Shown here: piece after piece, positions 1 through 11,332 of the stretch | How positions within the stretch are numbered: position 1 is the stretch's first letter | Layout: every line of letters begins with the position of its first letter | DNA from: Zygnema cylindricum | Lineage: Eukaryota > Streptophyta > Zygnematophyceae > Zygnematales > Zygnemataceae | NCBI GenBank assembly: GCA_037447655.1 | Contig: JBBHKE010001371.1 | Coordinates: 1 to 64,000 of the forward strand | Direction: 5' to 3' | Length of the DNA stretch: 64,000 nt | Notes under the pieces: generated by a model | The model's database searches: none | Seen by the model: only the letters and a program-made list of their open reading frames with translations | What the model was told of the DNA's origin: nothing | Program-made: the position numbers and the translations under genes

Positions 1-151
1 ATGTGCCGAATTTTTTTACAAAGCAGTTAACAAATTAGAGTACATGATAAATTAGTATCATGGTGTACCCGAAAAAACACAATTTACTGTAAAGTACGCT
101 AATTATTTCATTACGCTATATTTTTTATTACGCTAATAGCGATTCACGGTG
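1..151. mobile_element. M1 MITE, right end only
   Basis: The segment ends with the M1 terminal repeat (TAATAGCGATTCACGGTG, 133-151) followed by TA. Its left end lies outside the window. The same terminus recurs at more than ten places in the window. The copy is noncoding. Confidence 0.6.
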
Positions 152-979
152 TACTGGTGCTCATGAATTAAATTACCTTCCAATTACTATTTTGATGTAA
201 TAACTGTCATTCATTAAAAAAACGCTAGATGGGATCCCATCTGGGTGTGCATTGGAGTAAAAGGGGAAATAAATGTTACGATAAAACTTGAGGGCAAAGC
301 AACAAACTTGATTGTATCGTAGAGGAGAAATGTAGTGACATACACATCTTGAAAACTGAAGCTTAATCGGAGAACTGAAACAGACACACAAGGAAACAAT
401 GTAAAGCCTGATAATCTCACCTACTCTTTTACTATCCCAAAGCGAATAATGCTGCAGCAAAGCTTATAACTTAGTGACACCTTACACCATTTTCTTACAT
501 CGTTTCTTTTAGGAATTTGAAAGCTTTAGTAAGAAGCGAGAATCTAAAGCTGTACTCACAAAGTCACAGTTGTGCTTTTTGTGCATTGCCGTTTTACTCT
601 TCTCTATATTCCCTAACGCCCCTCAAACAGAAGGCCAGTATAGTAACCAGCTAGCTTTTAGTCACATTTTTTGTTCATCCATTTGACCGCGTTTCTTTGC
701 CTTTAGGTCAATATTACCTCATGTTTCATTTTACCACCATATTGCCTTCTACTCCACTCCAGTACACGGATGGCTTGCCATTGGTTGCTTTTAGGATGAT
801 TGATCTAGAGAATACTTTTATAAACTTTATTAAAAAGACATGGTAAACCATCTGAGCGCTCAGGAACGCTCAGAAGGATTAAAGACAAAATGAAAAGTGA
901 AAATGTCGCTCATATGAAACAACAATAAACAACGAATACAGAGAACAGGAGTAGGCAAACAAAGATAGACGGGGGAAGG
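152..979 (-). repeat. Dispersed repeat, inverted partner of 46,253-47,065
   Basis: This segment aligns, reverse-complemented, with 46,253-47,065. Shared landmarks are GATGGGATCCCATCT near 228, the motif CCATCTGAGCGCTCAGGAAC near 848 and GACGGGGGAAGG near 969. Homology stops sharply at both ends. The other copy carries an AATAAAG polyadenylation-like signal, so a retroposon or LINE tail is possible. I found no reverse transcriptase, so the class is unknown. Confidence 0.6.
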
Positions 980-2840
980 GTACATTTAGTTGTCTTAATA
1001 AAGTCAAATTTTGTAGGTTTCAATTGTTAAGTAAACACCAAATGTTATGTTCGAGTACATTTTGAGAATCGGTTCGGTTCCCCGAGTGTACAAGTCACCT
1101 CGTATCGGTTAGGTTAGGTTGTTTGGATTCTGTACGTCTCGTGTAATTTGTGTTTGTAGTGATGATTGGTACCGTGCTTTCCGTCCAGCGTACGCTTTTG
1201 CCTTTTGGTTCGTCGAGTTTGTCCTAGTGGATGTTTAGCGTGCTTGTTTGCTTTGTTGTGTAGCGTTAATAGAGCACATATCCCGTGTCTTATTGCCGTA
1301 TTCCTTTGTATAGCAAGATTAGAGTTAGCCATAAAGAAGGGCTTTTGTATGAGTGAGAGAAAAGTTCGAACTAATGTATGTGTTTTGAGCCAAGTTATAT
1401 TACAGTGATGATGGTGTAATTATCTTTTATGTTGGTAAATGCTCATGTTGGTGTATTGTTAAATTATGATCCTATCATGTTTTGCATTCTTAAACCAATT
1501 ACTTCTGATGGAATAAAAACGTCAATGAATATTCTTAGTGAAGAAAATCTTACAATTTTGGATAATTACTTATGATATTCGTGGATGCGAAAATGACATC
1601 AAATACCAAGAGCATCTTCAACCCATCTAGTAGATGTTTTTACATTCCATCAATGGTATGATCAAATGAGTACAATATTTAAACAGGCTTCCACGCACAA
1701 GCCAATGTGGGCATAATTAGTATGACTATATTGCTGGACTCAATGACGCTCCTCATATCTTTAGTGACATTGTTTTGGCGTACCTTAACTCGACTACAAT
1801 CTCTCGTCTATTGTCTCCACATGTTAGAATGGTCGTTCGTGGACACTAAAAAAGAGCGAAATCATGTACACCGGGATGCTATAAACAAATTTATTAAGTG
1901 GTAATTGGAATACTTGTTTCTCTGGGCGTTGTTTTGGATGAGTCCTTCCTTAGTTGAGGTGCGTGCTCTTTCGAGAGGAGGGTCCCTTGGAGCCTCCCAC
2001 GTTTCTGTCCGTACATTCTTTTTATTGTCGACGTTTACATTCTTTTTATCGTGAGTGCAAGCCTCTATCCTCCTTTTATTTGTTGTTGATACTATGGCTC
2101 GTCGGCGTGTTACACAACTCCCTTAGCGTGCTCAACCAAGCCTAGGGGTTTAAAGGGGTTGCTTTCAGTAGTTATGGGTTAACTATGTTGATGTTTTTGT
2201 TTGGTAGTTTTCCCTTTGGACATGCTATTTTGTTGTTGTTTTATGCTTGAGATTCATTTCGCCGTCTTTTTTTGGCCTGCTAATGTTGTGCAATACTTTC
2301 TTTCCCACGGCTGCTTCCTTTCGTTTCCTTTCACCAGCGTCCGGGCTTTTGGTTTCACTTTTGCTTTTCAATTTTAGTTTTCATGTATTAAAATAGTTTA
2401 TCATTGTGCGTTTTCAAAAAATGGTAATTTTTACTTTAGAAAACATCTGAGAGTTTAACAAATCGTTTGGTACCAATCCTACTAGTATAGAAAAAGCTGG
2501 TGAGCTAGTCGCAAATAAAAACAATATGAATTGAACACCAAGAAATGGCTACCAAGGACCCACTGTGAGGTTCAGCATGGAGGATTTTTAGGGCACGGAA
2601 TCCATGTGAAGAAAGATTACAACAAAAATCAGAATAGTGAACAAGCGAGAACTAGCAAAAGAAACAATTGAAAACAAGATCGACAAAGTGATAGGCACTA
2701 TTTTCAGCTCAACGTTCACCACGGTAAAGACATAGAAAAGGAAGATCTCAAATTAAGCAACTCCACATCACATTGAATTGACATTGGAAGACATTTCGGG
2801 AAAAAATAAATTCACATTAAAAAACAGAAATAACATTGTC
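980..2840. other. No gene seen
   Basis: Reading frames are short and have no recognisable domains or paired splice sites. The T-rich stretch 1,940-2,400 resembles the untranslated tail of a degenerate retroelement, but I could not assign it. Confidence 0.5.
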
Positions 2841-3039
2841 ATCTCTCCTCTTTTCTTCACTCTCCTATTTCCGCGAGAAATTCAATAGATAGTATTACTT
2901 CTTCTTGCCATGTCCTCACTACTTCAGCAAAACAAGGCGCGACATGTCTGAGCGTGCGCCATCCGGAAACCCCCAAAACATTGCTACCTGTCGACCTAAT
3001 ACAAAAGAACCCTCTAAATTTAGTCACTAAACTCCAACT

Positions 3040-3360
3040 CCCTCTCCCTCTCCTTTTCCCTCTCCCTCTCTCTCTCTCTCCCCCTCTCCCTCTCCCTCTC
3101 CCTCTCCCTCTCCCTCTCCCTCTCCCTCTCCCTCTCCCTCTCCCTCTCCCTCTCCCTCTCCCTCTCCCTCTCCCTCTCCCTCTCCCTCTCCCTCTCCCTC
3201 TCCCTCTCCCTCTCCCTCTCCCTCTCCCTCTCCCTCTCCTTCTCCTTCTCCCTCTCCCTCTCCCTCTCCCTCTCCCTCTCCCTCTCCCTCTCCTTCTCCC
3301 TCTCCCTCTCCCTCTCCCTCTCCCTCTCCCTCTCCCTCTCCCTCTCTCCCTCTCTCCCTC
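3040..3360. repeat. CCCTCT hexanucleotide microsatellite
   Basis: About 310 bases of nearly uninterrupted CCCTCT repeat, with a few CCTTCT variants near 3,236-3,250 and 3,290. The long reading frames across it (Leu-Pro on the plus strand, Arg-Gly on the minus strand) come from the repeat and are not evidence of a gene. Confidence 0.95.
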
Positions 3361-3985
3361 TATAGAGGCGAAAAAGGAGTGGGTGAAAGGGATAGAGGGA
3401 TAGAGGGGGAGAGGGGGAGAGTGGGAGAGAAAGAGGGGAAGAAAAAGAGGGAGGAGGGGATAGGGTAGGAGAAGGGGAGAGAGAGGGGCGGAGAGGGAGA
3501 GAGGAAAGATGGGAGAAAGGGAGGGAGAAGGCGAGAGGCAGGCAGAGGGAGTGGGAATCGGAGAGGGAGAGGGAAGGGAAGGGAGATGGAAAGGGAGAGA
3601 ACGAGGGAGATAGAGAGAGGGAGAGGTAAAGTGAGAGAGAGAGGGAGAGGGAGAGGAAGAGGGACTATGTGAGGGGGGATGAGCGGGATAGGGAGGGAAG
3701 AGGGAAGGGTAGCGAGGAAGAGGAGGGGAGAGGGGGAGAGGGACGGTGGGGTAGAGGAGAAGAGGCGTAGATGGGAAAAGGAGGCAAGGGGATAGAGGGA
3801 GAGAGGGAAGAAGGCGAGGGTGAGCGGAAGAAAATTGGGAGATGGAGGGAAGGGGAAATGGGGATGGTGGGAGACAGAGGGTGAGAGAGAGGGGAAAAAG
3901 AGTAGGAGGAGGAGAGAAGGAGGAGAGAGAGGTTGGAGAAGGGAAGAGGGAGAAAGGGAGATAGGGATAAGAGAGAAAATAAAGT
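3361..3985. repeat. Purine-rich (GGGAGA) low-complexity tract
   Basis: About 600 bases composed almost only of A and G on the plus strand, immediately after the pyrimidine microsatellite. It is an imperfect GGGAGA-type repeat. The strand bias switches abruptly near 3,360 at TATAGAGGCG. Confidence 0.9.
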
Positions 3986-4195
3986 AAGAAATAAACCATC
4001 ATTATTTCGTTAAATCGAAGTATCGGCAATGTACCGGCCGATACATATCGAAGATCAATACCACGCGACGAATGTCACGCCTGCCGTACATTGGTACTGT
4101 ATAATGTACGGAAATCTATGAAGACTGAAATATGTGTACGGTAATTGTTTGGAGCGAAAAGGTTTGTACGGCACACCCGTCAATCGCAATTAGTA

Positions 4196-5813
4196 CTGTT
4201 GGGTATCGGGTAAAACAAATCGCGATAATATCGATATTCAATATATGAATATCGATCGAGCAGGATCCTCGATATATCGTACCGAGACCAACAAAAACCA
4301 TCGCGATATATATCGCGATATATAGTATTTTTTAAATTTTAAATTTTTACTTTTTTATATAATATGTTATTTTAGCGAAAAAGTCAAATTGTCTAAGGGT
4401 ATGTCCCCATGTGCATAAGTAAGGGTTTTTTTTCTGTCGTTTTGCTGTAAAACTTAGTGCCGTACTGCCTAAGTTCCAACCGTACGAAGGAATCGCAAAT
4501 TTGTAGAGTACAATTTGCGTCATCCTTGAACTTTCGATGTACAAAATTTTGTCGTCTTGTGTTTTTCGACCCACTTTGACAACAAAAAAAGTCATCTTCA
4601 ACCTTATCTTTAAAACACATGCGCGATGTGTTTTAAAACTAGGGATTTTCTATAAACCAATAGGAACATATATTCGCACGTGTCGTAATATTCGAAAATT
4701 TTCATACGATTTCTAAGGACAAATAAAAGTACAGAATTCGCTATTTTTTGTCCGTTTGCATTCTAATACGACAAAGAGAAGTACACAATTTTTTTGGATT
4801 TGTCCGTTTTGGTCCAGTATGTATTTGTTTTTTACAGGGGTCTTCAAATTCAGATGCCATTTGACGTCGACCGGACAGGAGTCGCAAAGGCAAAGCGCCT
4901 CGTCTTCAACCGTGAAACGACACAGGCTGGAATGCGCTACGTCTACAATGTCACGGTAAGACATGCGACGTCACAAGCAGTTCCAAAAAATATCGTGCGA
5001 CCACAGATTGTAGACGCTGACAGCCGTCACAGGTATTGTTGACGTATACAATCGTCACATGCGTAAGTTACGATTTCGTTATTACAGACATAGGGACACT
5101 TGAAAACCGGGTCCGGCGGATCCGCGCTAAAACACGAAGTAAGTTCGCTAAGTTACAAGTACATGGGGACAAACCCTAATACGCCACGTACGCCGTGAAT
5201 TTCGTTCCGTGACTTAAGGTAGACGCCGCAAAATGTAACCGACAAAAAGTACAAATTCTGAAATTCTAATGATTAATTATTTGGGGTAAGGTTCCACGAG
5301 GAGGTCTCTGTAATAGTACGGACAACAAAATTTATGTATTTCAAAGGCCTCGCGTACATCGCGTATCTTTTGCAAATAAGTTTTACATACGTGTTTTGCT
5401 ATGAATGCTTCCACGTAGGCTGACTACCAAATCTCAAAAATCATCGAATATCTAGAAACTCGACCTTTTTCGTCTGGAAAATCGTACTTGCGTATGACGT
5501 ACGTGTACTTCACAATTGTACCTCGTCAATGTACCTCAGAATCTCCTTCACTCTGCTGACTTTCAGGAAAAAACCGTATTTCTTTCCAGCAAAAATTTTA
5601 CGGTCACTTTGTCCGAAGTCACGAGACTTTGAAAACGTGTGGGATTTTTTTTTTTTTTTTTTTTTTAGCTTCGATGTATTGAAGATACGATATATTGGCA
5701 ATATATCGGCGATAATTTAAAATTCGATATATCGAAAAGATATATCGATTATCGGGTACCTGAAATTCGATATATATCGAATATCGGCAAAACGGTCCTC
5801 GATACCCAACACT
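4196..5813. mobile_element. M4 DNA element with a nested M2 MITE
   Basis: The left end reads GTTGGGTATCGGG. The right end, reverse-complemented, reads AGTGTTGGGTATCGAGG, giving an inverted repeat. The subterminal regions are dense in TATCGATAT and TATCGCGATAT palindromes. The same left-end and internal sequences recur at 63,738-64,000. An M2 MITE sits at 4,396-5,176. No transposase is visible, so it is non-autonomous. Confidence 0.6.
4396..5176. mobile_element. M2 MITE, 781 bp, TA-flanked
   Basis: It starts AGGGTATGTCCCCATGTG and ends with the inverse of AGGGTTTGTCCCCATGTA. It is flanked by TA on both sides (4,394-4,395 and 5,177-5,178). The interior (for example the stretch at 4,563-4,600 with TTCGACCCACTTTGAC) is shared with the copies at 59,420-60,093 and 61,039-61,818. 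TA flanks and long terminal repeats fit a Tc1/mariner-type non-autonomous element. Confidence 0.75.
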
Positions 5814-6186
5814 AGCTATCAGTGCAAACCATAGATGTTTCATTCGTTAAAATTTTGAAAACTTTACGATTATGCATTATTTGTAGGGTTTTTTGAACTT
5901 TTCGTAAAATTCGTATAATTTTCCTGTACGGGTAGATTGTACGGAATGTATTTGTACAGAAGTACGGAAAGCACGGGTGTGTATCGTAGAAACAGGCGGT
6001 ATGTACATTTTTTTTTTTTAAATACGTTACTTCATTTCCGTCATTTCAGGTCTAATTTGAATTGGATTTTGACTTCTGGACCTTACTAGGAAGACAAGAA
6101 GCCAACATTGTGGCCGCCATTGAAGCCCCACTGGAGCCACCATTGAAATCGCATTTTAGCCTCCGCGAAACTTCGTAAACGCGGCC

Positions 6187-6575
6187 ATGCCAAGAATTCG
6201 AGGAGCAGAGTGGGAACATGTTGTAGCTCCAACGGGTGGTCTACTTGGGGACAATAAATTGTGAAATTGTGTGTACTGCAAATTAGAGTACAATGCACAA
6301 GCCACCAGGATTAGGAACCACCTTTTAGGAAACGTGAAGAATGCAGGAATCAGGCCACGCAAATTATGTCCGGATTATGTGAAGTCAGAGTTAAGTTCAG
6401 CGGAAACAGACAAAGCTTCTCACGACTCTCAAAAGCGTATAATATCCGTTATGGATCAACTTACTGATACTGCGGTCGCGTCTAGCCAACTTGTCGAGTC
6501 TAGCCATAGCAACAAGGTGAAAGGATGTTGTCGTGTCTAGCCAACTTGTCAAATCTAGCCAAAGCAACAAGGTGA
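6187..6575 (+). pseudogene. hAT transposase 5' part (BED-type zinc finger), interrupted
   Basis: From the ATG at 6,187 the frame gives RGAEWEHVV, then after an in-frame stop the finger core CVYCKLEY followed by RIRNHLLG and CPDY. This is the C-x2-C plus H layout of the DNA-binding BED finger at the N-terminus of plant hAT transposases. A short internal duplication (CTAGCCAACTTGTC repeated near 6,483 and 6,537) shifts the frame. The Copia element enters directly after GGTGA (6,571-6,575) and the reading frame resumes at 13,840. It is not functional. Confidence 0.75.
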
Positions 6576-7595
6576 TGCTGTTCTACAACCACCGTTGCAG
6601 GCGGAGAACCAGCAGTAGTAGTAGAAGTAGACATGAAAACAGCAGAAACTATCAAAGTACCTACTCAACAGCCAACTTTGAACTGACACGAAATATGACT
6701 CAGAACCCCAACATGTTTCAAATTTGATACAGTGATACAAAATACAGTAAACTGACAATTCCCAAAATTTCAGCCCAAATGACTCAGTAAACAATAAGAT
6801 ATGATGTCTGGAAGTTTCCCAAAAACTGCCTTTAGAAAATCATATTCCCAAAACTGGATACTACAAAATTGGCTAAGTCCTAACTTATATACTCACAGTG
6901 TGTATCTACTGATCTACACTAATTTGGGTAACCGTTACTACGGTTATTATCCTGACTAACGACAAAGCATCCTACCCATACGTCACTGTACCTCAAAAAC
7001 CCTAATTTCTAATCTCTAAAAACCTGATTAATAGAACACTATTTTGTATCACACTAAACGACAAACTAATGTTATTCAAATATTTACAAAAATTGAACCG
7101 TACACAAAACGTTCTAACCGTACACAAAACGTTCCAAATGCTTAGTCAGCGGTGACCGCTAAAGTCCAACCGAATGTGGTCGTGTAGTACGAAGCACCTG
7201 AGTGCTTCGTCACTTGTGGTCCCACGCGAATCACGCTTGTGGTCCCTCGTGAATCATGCTTGTGGTCCCAGGTGAATCGCGTCCGTTGGAACAAATTCGT
7301 TTGACGGTGGTACCGTCGATCTGTATCATATGTTTCCGGAATACTCTGGACAGATCCCGTTCGTCCGATCATGTGAATCGCATCGTCAACTTTTTGACAC
7401 GTATGCTTGACTGTCGGCGCTACTCCGAAAAACCTGCATATGTTCTTTCGCCAACACGTGTCCTTGCAAAAGTACAATACACTCTACTGTACCTTTTGCT
7501 ACTCTATCACTAATTAAGGTAAGTATTACTAGAAAAAAATATCCTAAGTTATTTTTACCCCTACAAACTGAAATAAAGATTTATAAATTCCAACA
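6576..7595 (-). repeat. Copia 3' LTR
   Basis: This LTR is 1,020 bp. In element orientation it starts TGTTGGAATTTATAAATC at 7,595 and ends GTAGAACAGCA at 6,576, next to the GGTGA target duplication. It contains the same ATG-initiated gag start (about 20 codons) as the 5' LTR, which shows that the gag start is part of the repeat. Confidence 0.9.
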
Positions 7596-7612
7596 TTCCC
7601 CTAAATCTTTAG
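7596..7612 (-). other. Copia polypurine tract
   Basis: On the minus strand the bases directly before the 3' LTR read AAAGATTTAGGGGAA. This is a purine-rich plus-strand priming site in the expected position. Confidence 0.75.
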
Positions 7613-7618
7613 ACTCAG

Positions 7619-9125
7619 TTACTCTCTTAGTCCAACAGCATCTCTGCAAAATCGTAACTTAGGAGCAGGAAGGGCTTTTGTTAACATGTCAACCACCATC
7701 TTCTCATCTGGTAAATAACATAATTTAACGACTTTTGCAAGTATTTTTTCTCTAACAAAATGAAGTCTAACATCCATGTGTTTGCTCTTAAAGTGATGGC
7801 TGGGGGTAGAGGCAATTGCTATGGCAGCTTGGTTGTCACACCATATAGCTTGAGGGCCAGTTTGCAAATACCGAAGTTCCTGTAGAATGGACTTGACCCA
7901 TAGGAGCTCCTTCAGGGCGGAAGCTGCTGCCATATATTCTGACTCCATTGTGGATTGAGCTGTAACCTTTTGTAATTTGCTACTCCAGCAGCAAGTTCCA
8001 TCTCCAATCTTCAGTACGAAGCCGGTCGTAGATTTTCGGCTTGGCATGTCCCCATAGCTAGCATCGCTCCACGTCTGGATTTTCACCTCTCCTCCTCCGA
8101 GAACAAGCTTGAGATTTCGAGTACCTGCAAGATATCTCAACACTCTTTTCGCTGCTTCCCAGTCTGCCCTTTTAGGATTTTGCAGACTTCTACTCAAGAC
8201 TCCCACAGCTGCCGCAATGTCGGGTCTCGTACAATTCATAAAATATATAAGACTTCCAACAACCTGTCTATATGGCTTTGATGCCATAAACTCTTCCTCC
8301 CCTGACTTTAGAGTCTCACCGACAATTATGCCTGAATCTGTATCAATTTTTTCCAATTTCTGCCTAAATTCCATGGGAGTTACGGATCCTTTCACATCTT
8401 TTGATTTCAAATCTTTCTAGCATGTTACCTATTGCTTCTTTCTGAGTCAACATAATCAGCCTCTTGTTTCTGTCTCTTTCTACTCGTATTCCTAAGATAT
8501 ATTTGGCCTCACCGAGGTCCTTCATCTCGAACCTAGACCTTAAAGTTGCTTTAATGCGGTTTATTTCATCCATTGACTAACTTATTAATAATAGATCATC
8601 CACATATACAGCAATGTAAATTACCCCATCTTCTCCTTGTAGAACATATACAGAATGATTTGAGCTAATTCTCTTAAAACCTAGCCCAGTTAAAAACTCA
8701 TCTAACTTCAGATTCCATTGACGCGGAGCTTGTTTTAGCCCATACAAAGATTTCATTAATTTACACACTAATTCTTCCTTTCCCTTTTCAACATACATTT
8801 CAGGTTGTTTCATATAAATTGTTTCTTCTAACTCTCCATGCAAGAAAGCATTTTTAACATCCATCTGATGTATTTCCATATTCTCTATAGCCGCTAGACT
8901 TAGCAAAATTCTGACAGTGGGAAATCTAACAACTGGGGAAAAGGTTTCCTCAAAGTGAATACCTTCTTTTTGATTATACCCCTTGGCCACTATTCGGGCC
9001 TTATACCTTTCGATGGTGTTGTCCGGGTTCAGCTTCACCTTGAATACCCATTTGCTGCCGATGGCTTTCCTACCCGGAGGGAGATCCACTAGCTCCCATG
9101 TTTGTGCCTCCATAATGGACTTCAT
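7619..9125 (-). pseudogene. Copia reverse transcriptase and RNase H
   Basis: The reverse transcriptase (9,125-8,364) shows WVFKVKLNPDN, VDVKNAFLHG-like (MDVKNAFLHGELEE), SLYGLKQAPRQW and the catalytic YVDDLLL. An in-frame TAG (8,577-8,579) follows LLLIS. A frameshift near 8,410 leads to the connection and RNase H region (8,410-7,619), with VGSLIYFMNCTRPDIAAAVG, SDASYGD, STMESEYMAA and CDNQAAIAIA. These are the family's acidic residues. The domain ends at the polypurine tract. Damage is limited to point changes and small indels. Confidence 0.93.
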
Positions 9126-9711
9126 TTCATCGTTTGCCGCCTCGATCCACTAATTTCTCTCAGGTGATGAGAAGGCCTCCTGGATCGTTAGAGGCTCCTC
9201 TGTAGCTGCAAAAAAAACAAAGTGAGAGCTTGCTTGCAGACGACTGCTAGGTCTCTTTCTCCCCGGAAATTCTGAGGCTGAGATTGTCGGCAACCTCTGA
9301 TTTTTCTGTTTAGTTTGACCCGTAACGTGATCTGGGACAGAATGTGTAGTAGTTCCTTCCAGCTACGGTGTAGCTTGTGGTGAAGCATCTTGTAAAGGCA
9401 CCAGAGGAACTGAAGGAAGAGGTGCACATGCCGGTGGAAAGTAGACTCGCTGCGTATGGTGAAAAATGACATATTCTTGCTTTTCCTTTGCCGGTTGATC
9501 TGACACTTTAAAAAGGTCAACCGAATCCTGTTAATCTTTAATCTGGATATTTCTAGAAACAATCACTTTCTGTTTCTCAAGTACAAAGACCCTATATCCT
9601 TTCGCATTATCATCATACCCCATGAAAATCCCAGGTAAGCCTTTAGCCTCCATTTTCCATCTATCCTGTGAAGTATCTAAAATAAAACACTTGCTGCCAA
9701 AGATCCTAAAG
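9126..9711 (-). pseudogene. Copia integrase-RT linker, degenerate
   Basis: In the minus-strand frame this part reads GIFMGYDDNAKGYRVFVLEK, then a Pro-rich linker and LTIQEAFSSPERN before the reverse transcriptase. The GYDDNAKGYR type of motif is typical of the C-terminal end of the Copia integrase. Stops interrupt the frame near 9,150, 9,364 and 9,531. LTR-B cuts the frame at 9,711, so this piece continues at 10,808. Confidence 0.75.
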
Positions 9712-9918
9712 TGTTGAAATTTATGTATTTTCTAGGTCTGTGTTGGAAAAATAAATAGAGTGTTGAAAAGAGGTGACTAAATAGTTCACTTCTATATTTT
9801 AGTTAGAATGTAAAGAGAGAGAAAGAGAGGACCAAAGGCACGCCATGGTTGCCGCATCATCTAGAAGGAGGAAGAATGAATTAGAAAGTATTTTACTAGT
9901 TTTAGCAAAATACTGCCG

Positions 9919-9985
9919 CAGGCCGGATTTGAACTGGGGTCTGTAGGCTACTAAATAAACCTACGCCTTATCCATTAAGTTACTT
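9919..9985 (-). repeat. tRNA-like sequence inside LTR-B
   Basis: On the minus strand a box-A-like D arm (TTAATGGATAAGGCGTAGG) is followed by a GTAGG/CCTAC stem and then a B-box-like AGTTCAAATCC. The D arm resembles plant arginine tRNAs. The anticodon loop is too long (about 12 bases) and the acceptor stem does not pair well, so this is a tRNA relic and not a working tRNA gene. Confidence 0.5.
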
Positions 9986-10431
9986 ACGAAACGATATACG
10001 TGACGGGTTTCATAAATATATAAACGTTAACGAAACAGCTAATTAACAACAGACTAACCAAAATGAGCAATTTCTGCATGTACGCGAATCTGAACCGTGT
10101 AAATTATGTTTTGATCGGACGGCCGGAATTATAGCCGCCACGCGAAGTGAGCTTTTTGGCGGCATACGGATATAGCGTCACGCGGTGCCACGTGGCGCCA
10201 CATTATTTGATACCAGAGAAGATGGGAGGAGGAACCATAGCTTCCGATATGACAAGTGTCACCTTGTAGACCTTGTCGTACAATGGTTGTACAATAAGTA
10301 CATCGCCCATTGTACCTTCTTGTACTTTATAGTGTTCCTATTGGACTAGGGTTTAATAGTAGGTAGTCGTGAGTAGGCAGACCGAGACTTAGTAATATTT
10401 AGGTACCTCTCTCTCTAAGAGAGCTTGTAAC

Positions 10432-10438
10432 TATAAAG
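10432..10438 (+). promoter_or_regulatory. TATA box of LTR-B
   Basis: TATAAAG lies about 720 bases into the LTR. It is conserved at the matching place in the other two copies (62,522-62,528, and TATAAAT at 29,266-29,272), each followed by a GACCAGCC or GGCCAGCC leader. The role as the LTR promoter is inferred. Confidence 0.5.
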
Positions 10439-10807
10439 GTCATCTTTGACCAGCCATAACTTACTGCTAAGGTGAGCAAATTCAGTGATTCTTTTTGCTG
10501 CGGACTCAGGGGAGTCTAGGCTACACAGGGGTGTAGTTGGTCAGAGGTTTTTGCGTGTCAGGGTGACATTTTTTCAGTGGGAAAGTGAAAGTGGGGAATA
10601 CTGTCCAAAACACATATTGAAACTTTGCATTTTGTGGTGGAACTGAGCACACAGAAGGTCTTCTCTTCACAGGGGTGAAGGTATATTGGGGTTCTTATTG
10701 TCAAAGGATCATTTATTTGGGTTTATATCAACTTGGAGTCGGCACTATCTAGATTAGCTTCTTTTGGATCTGCGAATTCTGTGGGCAATGGAGCCCATAG
10801 AATTTCA

Positions 10808-11332
10808 GTGACTAACATCAAGTTTTTCCCCTGTCGAAAGCTCATAAGGTGTAGTGGTAATAGACCTAGAAGCAATTCTATTTTTAATATAAACAGCACA
10901 ATTAAGCGTTTCAGCCTAGAATTTCAAATCTAGCCTTTTATCTGCAAGCATGGACCGAGCACTCTCTGTCAATGTCCTATTTAATCTCTCAGAAACACCA
11001 TTTTGTTCCGGTGTATATGGTACTGTAAGATTGTGACTGATACTTTCCTGAAGGAGAAATTCTTCGAATTCCTTTGATGCGTATTCTCCCCCGTTGTCCG
11101 AACTTAGCGCCAATATTGGAACCCCATGGAGTTTTTCCGCCCACGCTTTGTAGTGTTTGAAGTGAGTAAACACTTCACTCTTATGTTGCTTGAAGTAAAC
11201 TTTGGTGTACCTCGAGTAGTCATCTGTGAATGTCACCATATAGTGGACACCTCCAGCCGAAGCCACTTGTGAAGGACCGAGAACATCACAATGGATGAGC
11301 TGCAAAACTTTTTTTGATTTATGGTCTATTTC
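10808..11332 (-). pseudogene. Copia integrase catalytic core
   Basis: The minus-strand frame gives LIHCDVLGP, TFTDDYSRYTKVYF, SSDNGGEYASKEF, YTPEQNGVSERLNRT and ARSML. This supplies the D, D and E of the retroviral-type integrase triad with Copia spacing. A TGG-to-TAG change after LDLKF (10,916-10,918) and a TAG upstream near 11,333 break the frame. The C-terminal part is cut by LTR-B at 10,807. Confidence 0.92.

Larger units (their letters stand above)
9712..10807 (+). mobile_element. LTR-B, solo-LTR-like insertion in Copia
   Basis: The 1,096-bp unit begins TGTTGAAATT and ends AATTTCA. It splits the Copia frame so that the protein reading ...DVSH on one side and ...RIFGSKCF on the other rejoin without it. 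GTG flanks both junctions (9,711-9,713 and 10,808-10,810), so the exact ends are uncertain by a few bases. It contains a TATAAAG box at 10,432 and a leader-like region with repeated CAGGGG motifs. Other copies lie at 28,331-29,605 and 61,888-62,897. No internal coding region is present, so it is either a solo LTR or a non-autonomous element. Confidence 0.7.

Noticed and set aside
2857-4029. 390-aa minus-strand and 149-aa plus-strand frames
   Set aside because: They consist of Arg-Gly or Leu-Pro and Pro-Ser repeats that come entirely from the CCCTCT and GGGAGA tracts.
6533-6727. Independent small gene continuing past 6,575
   Set aside because: The frame crosses the hAT/Copia junction and mixes transposase with antisense LTR sequence.
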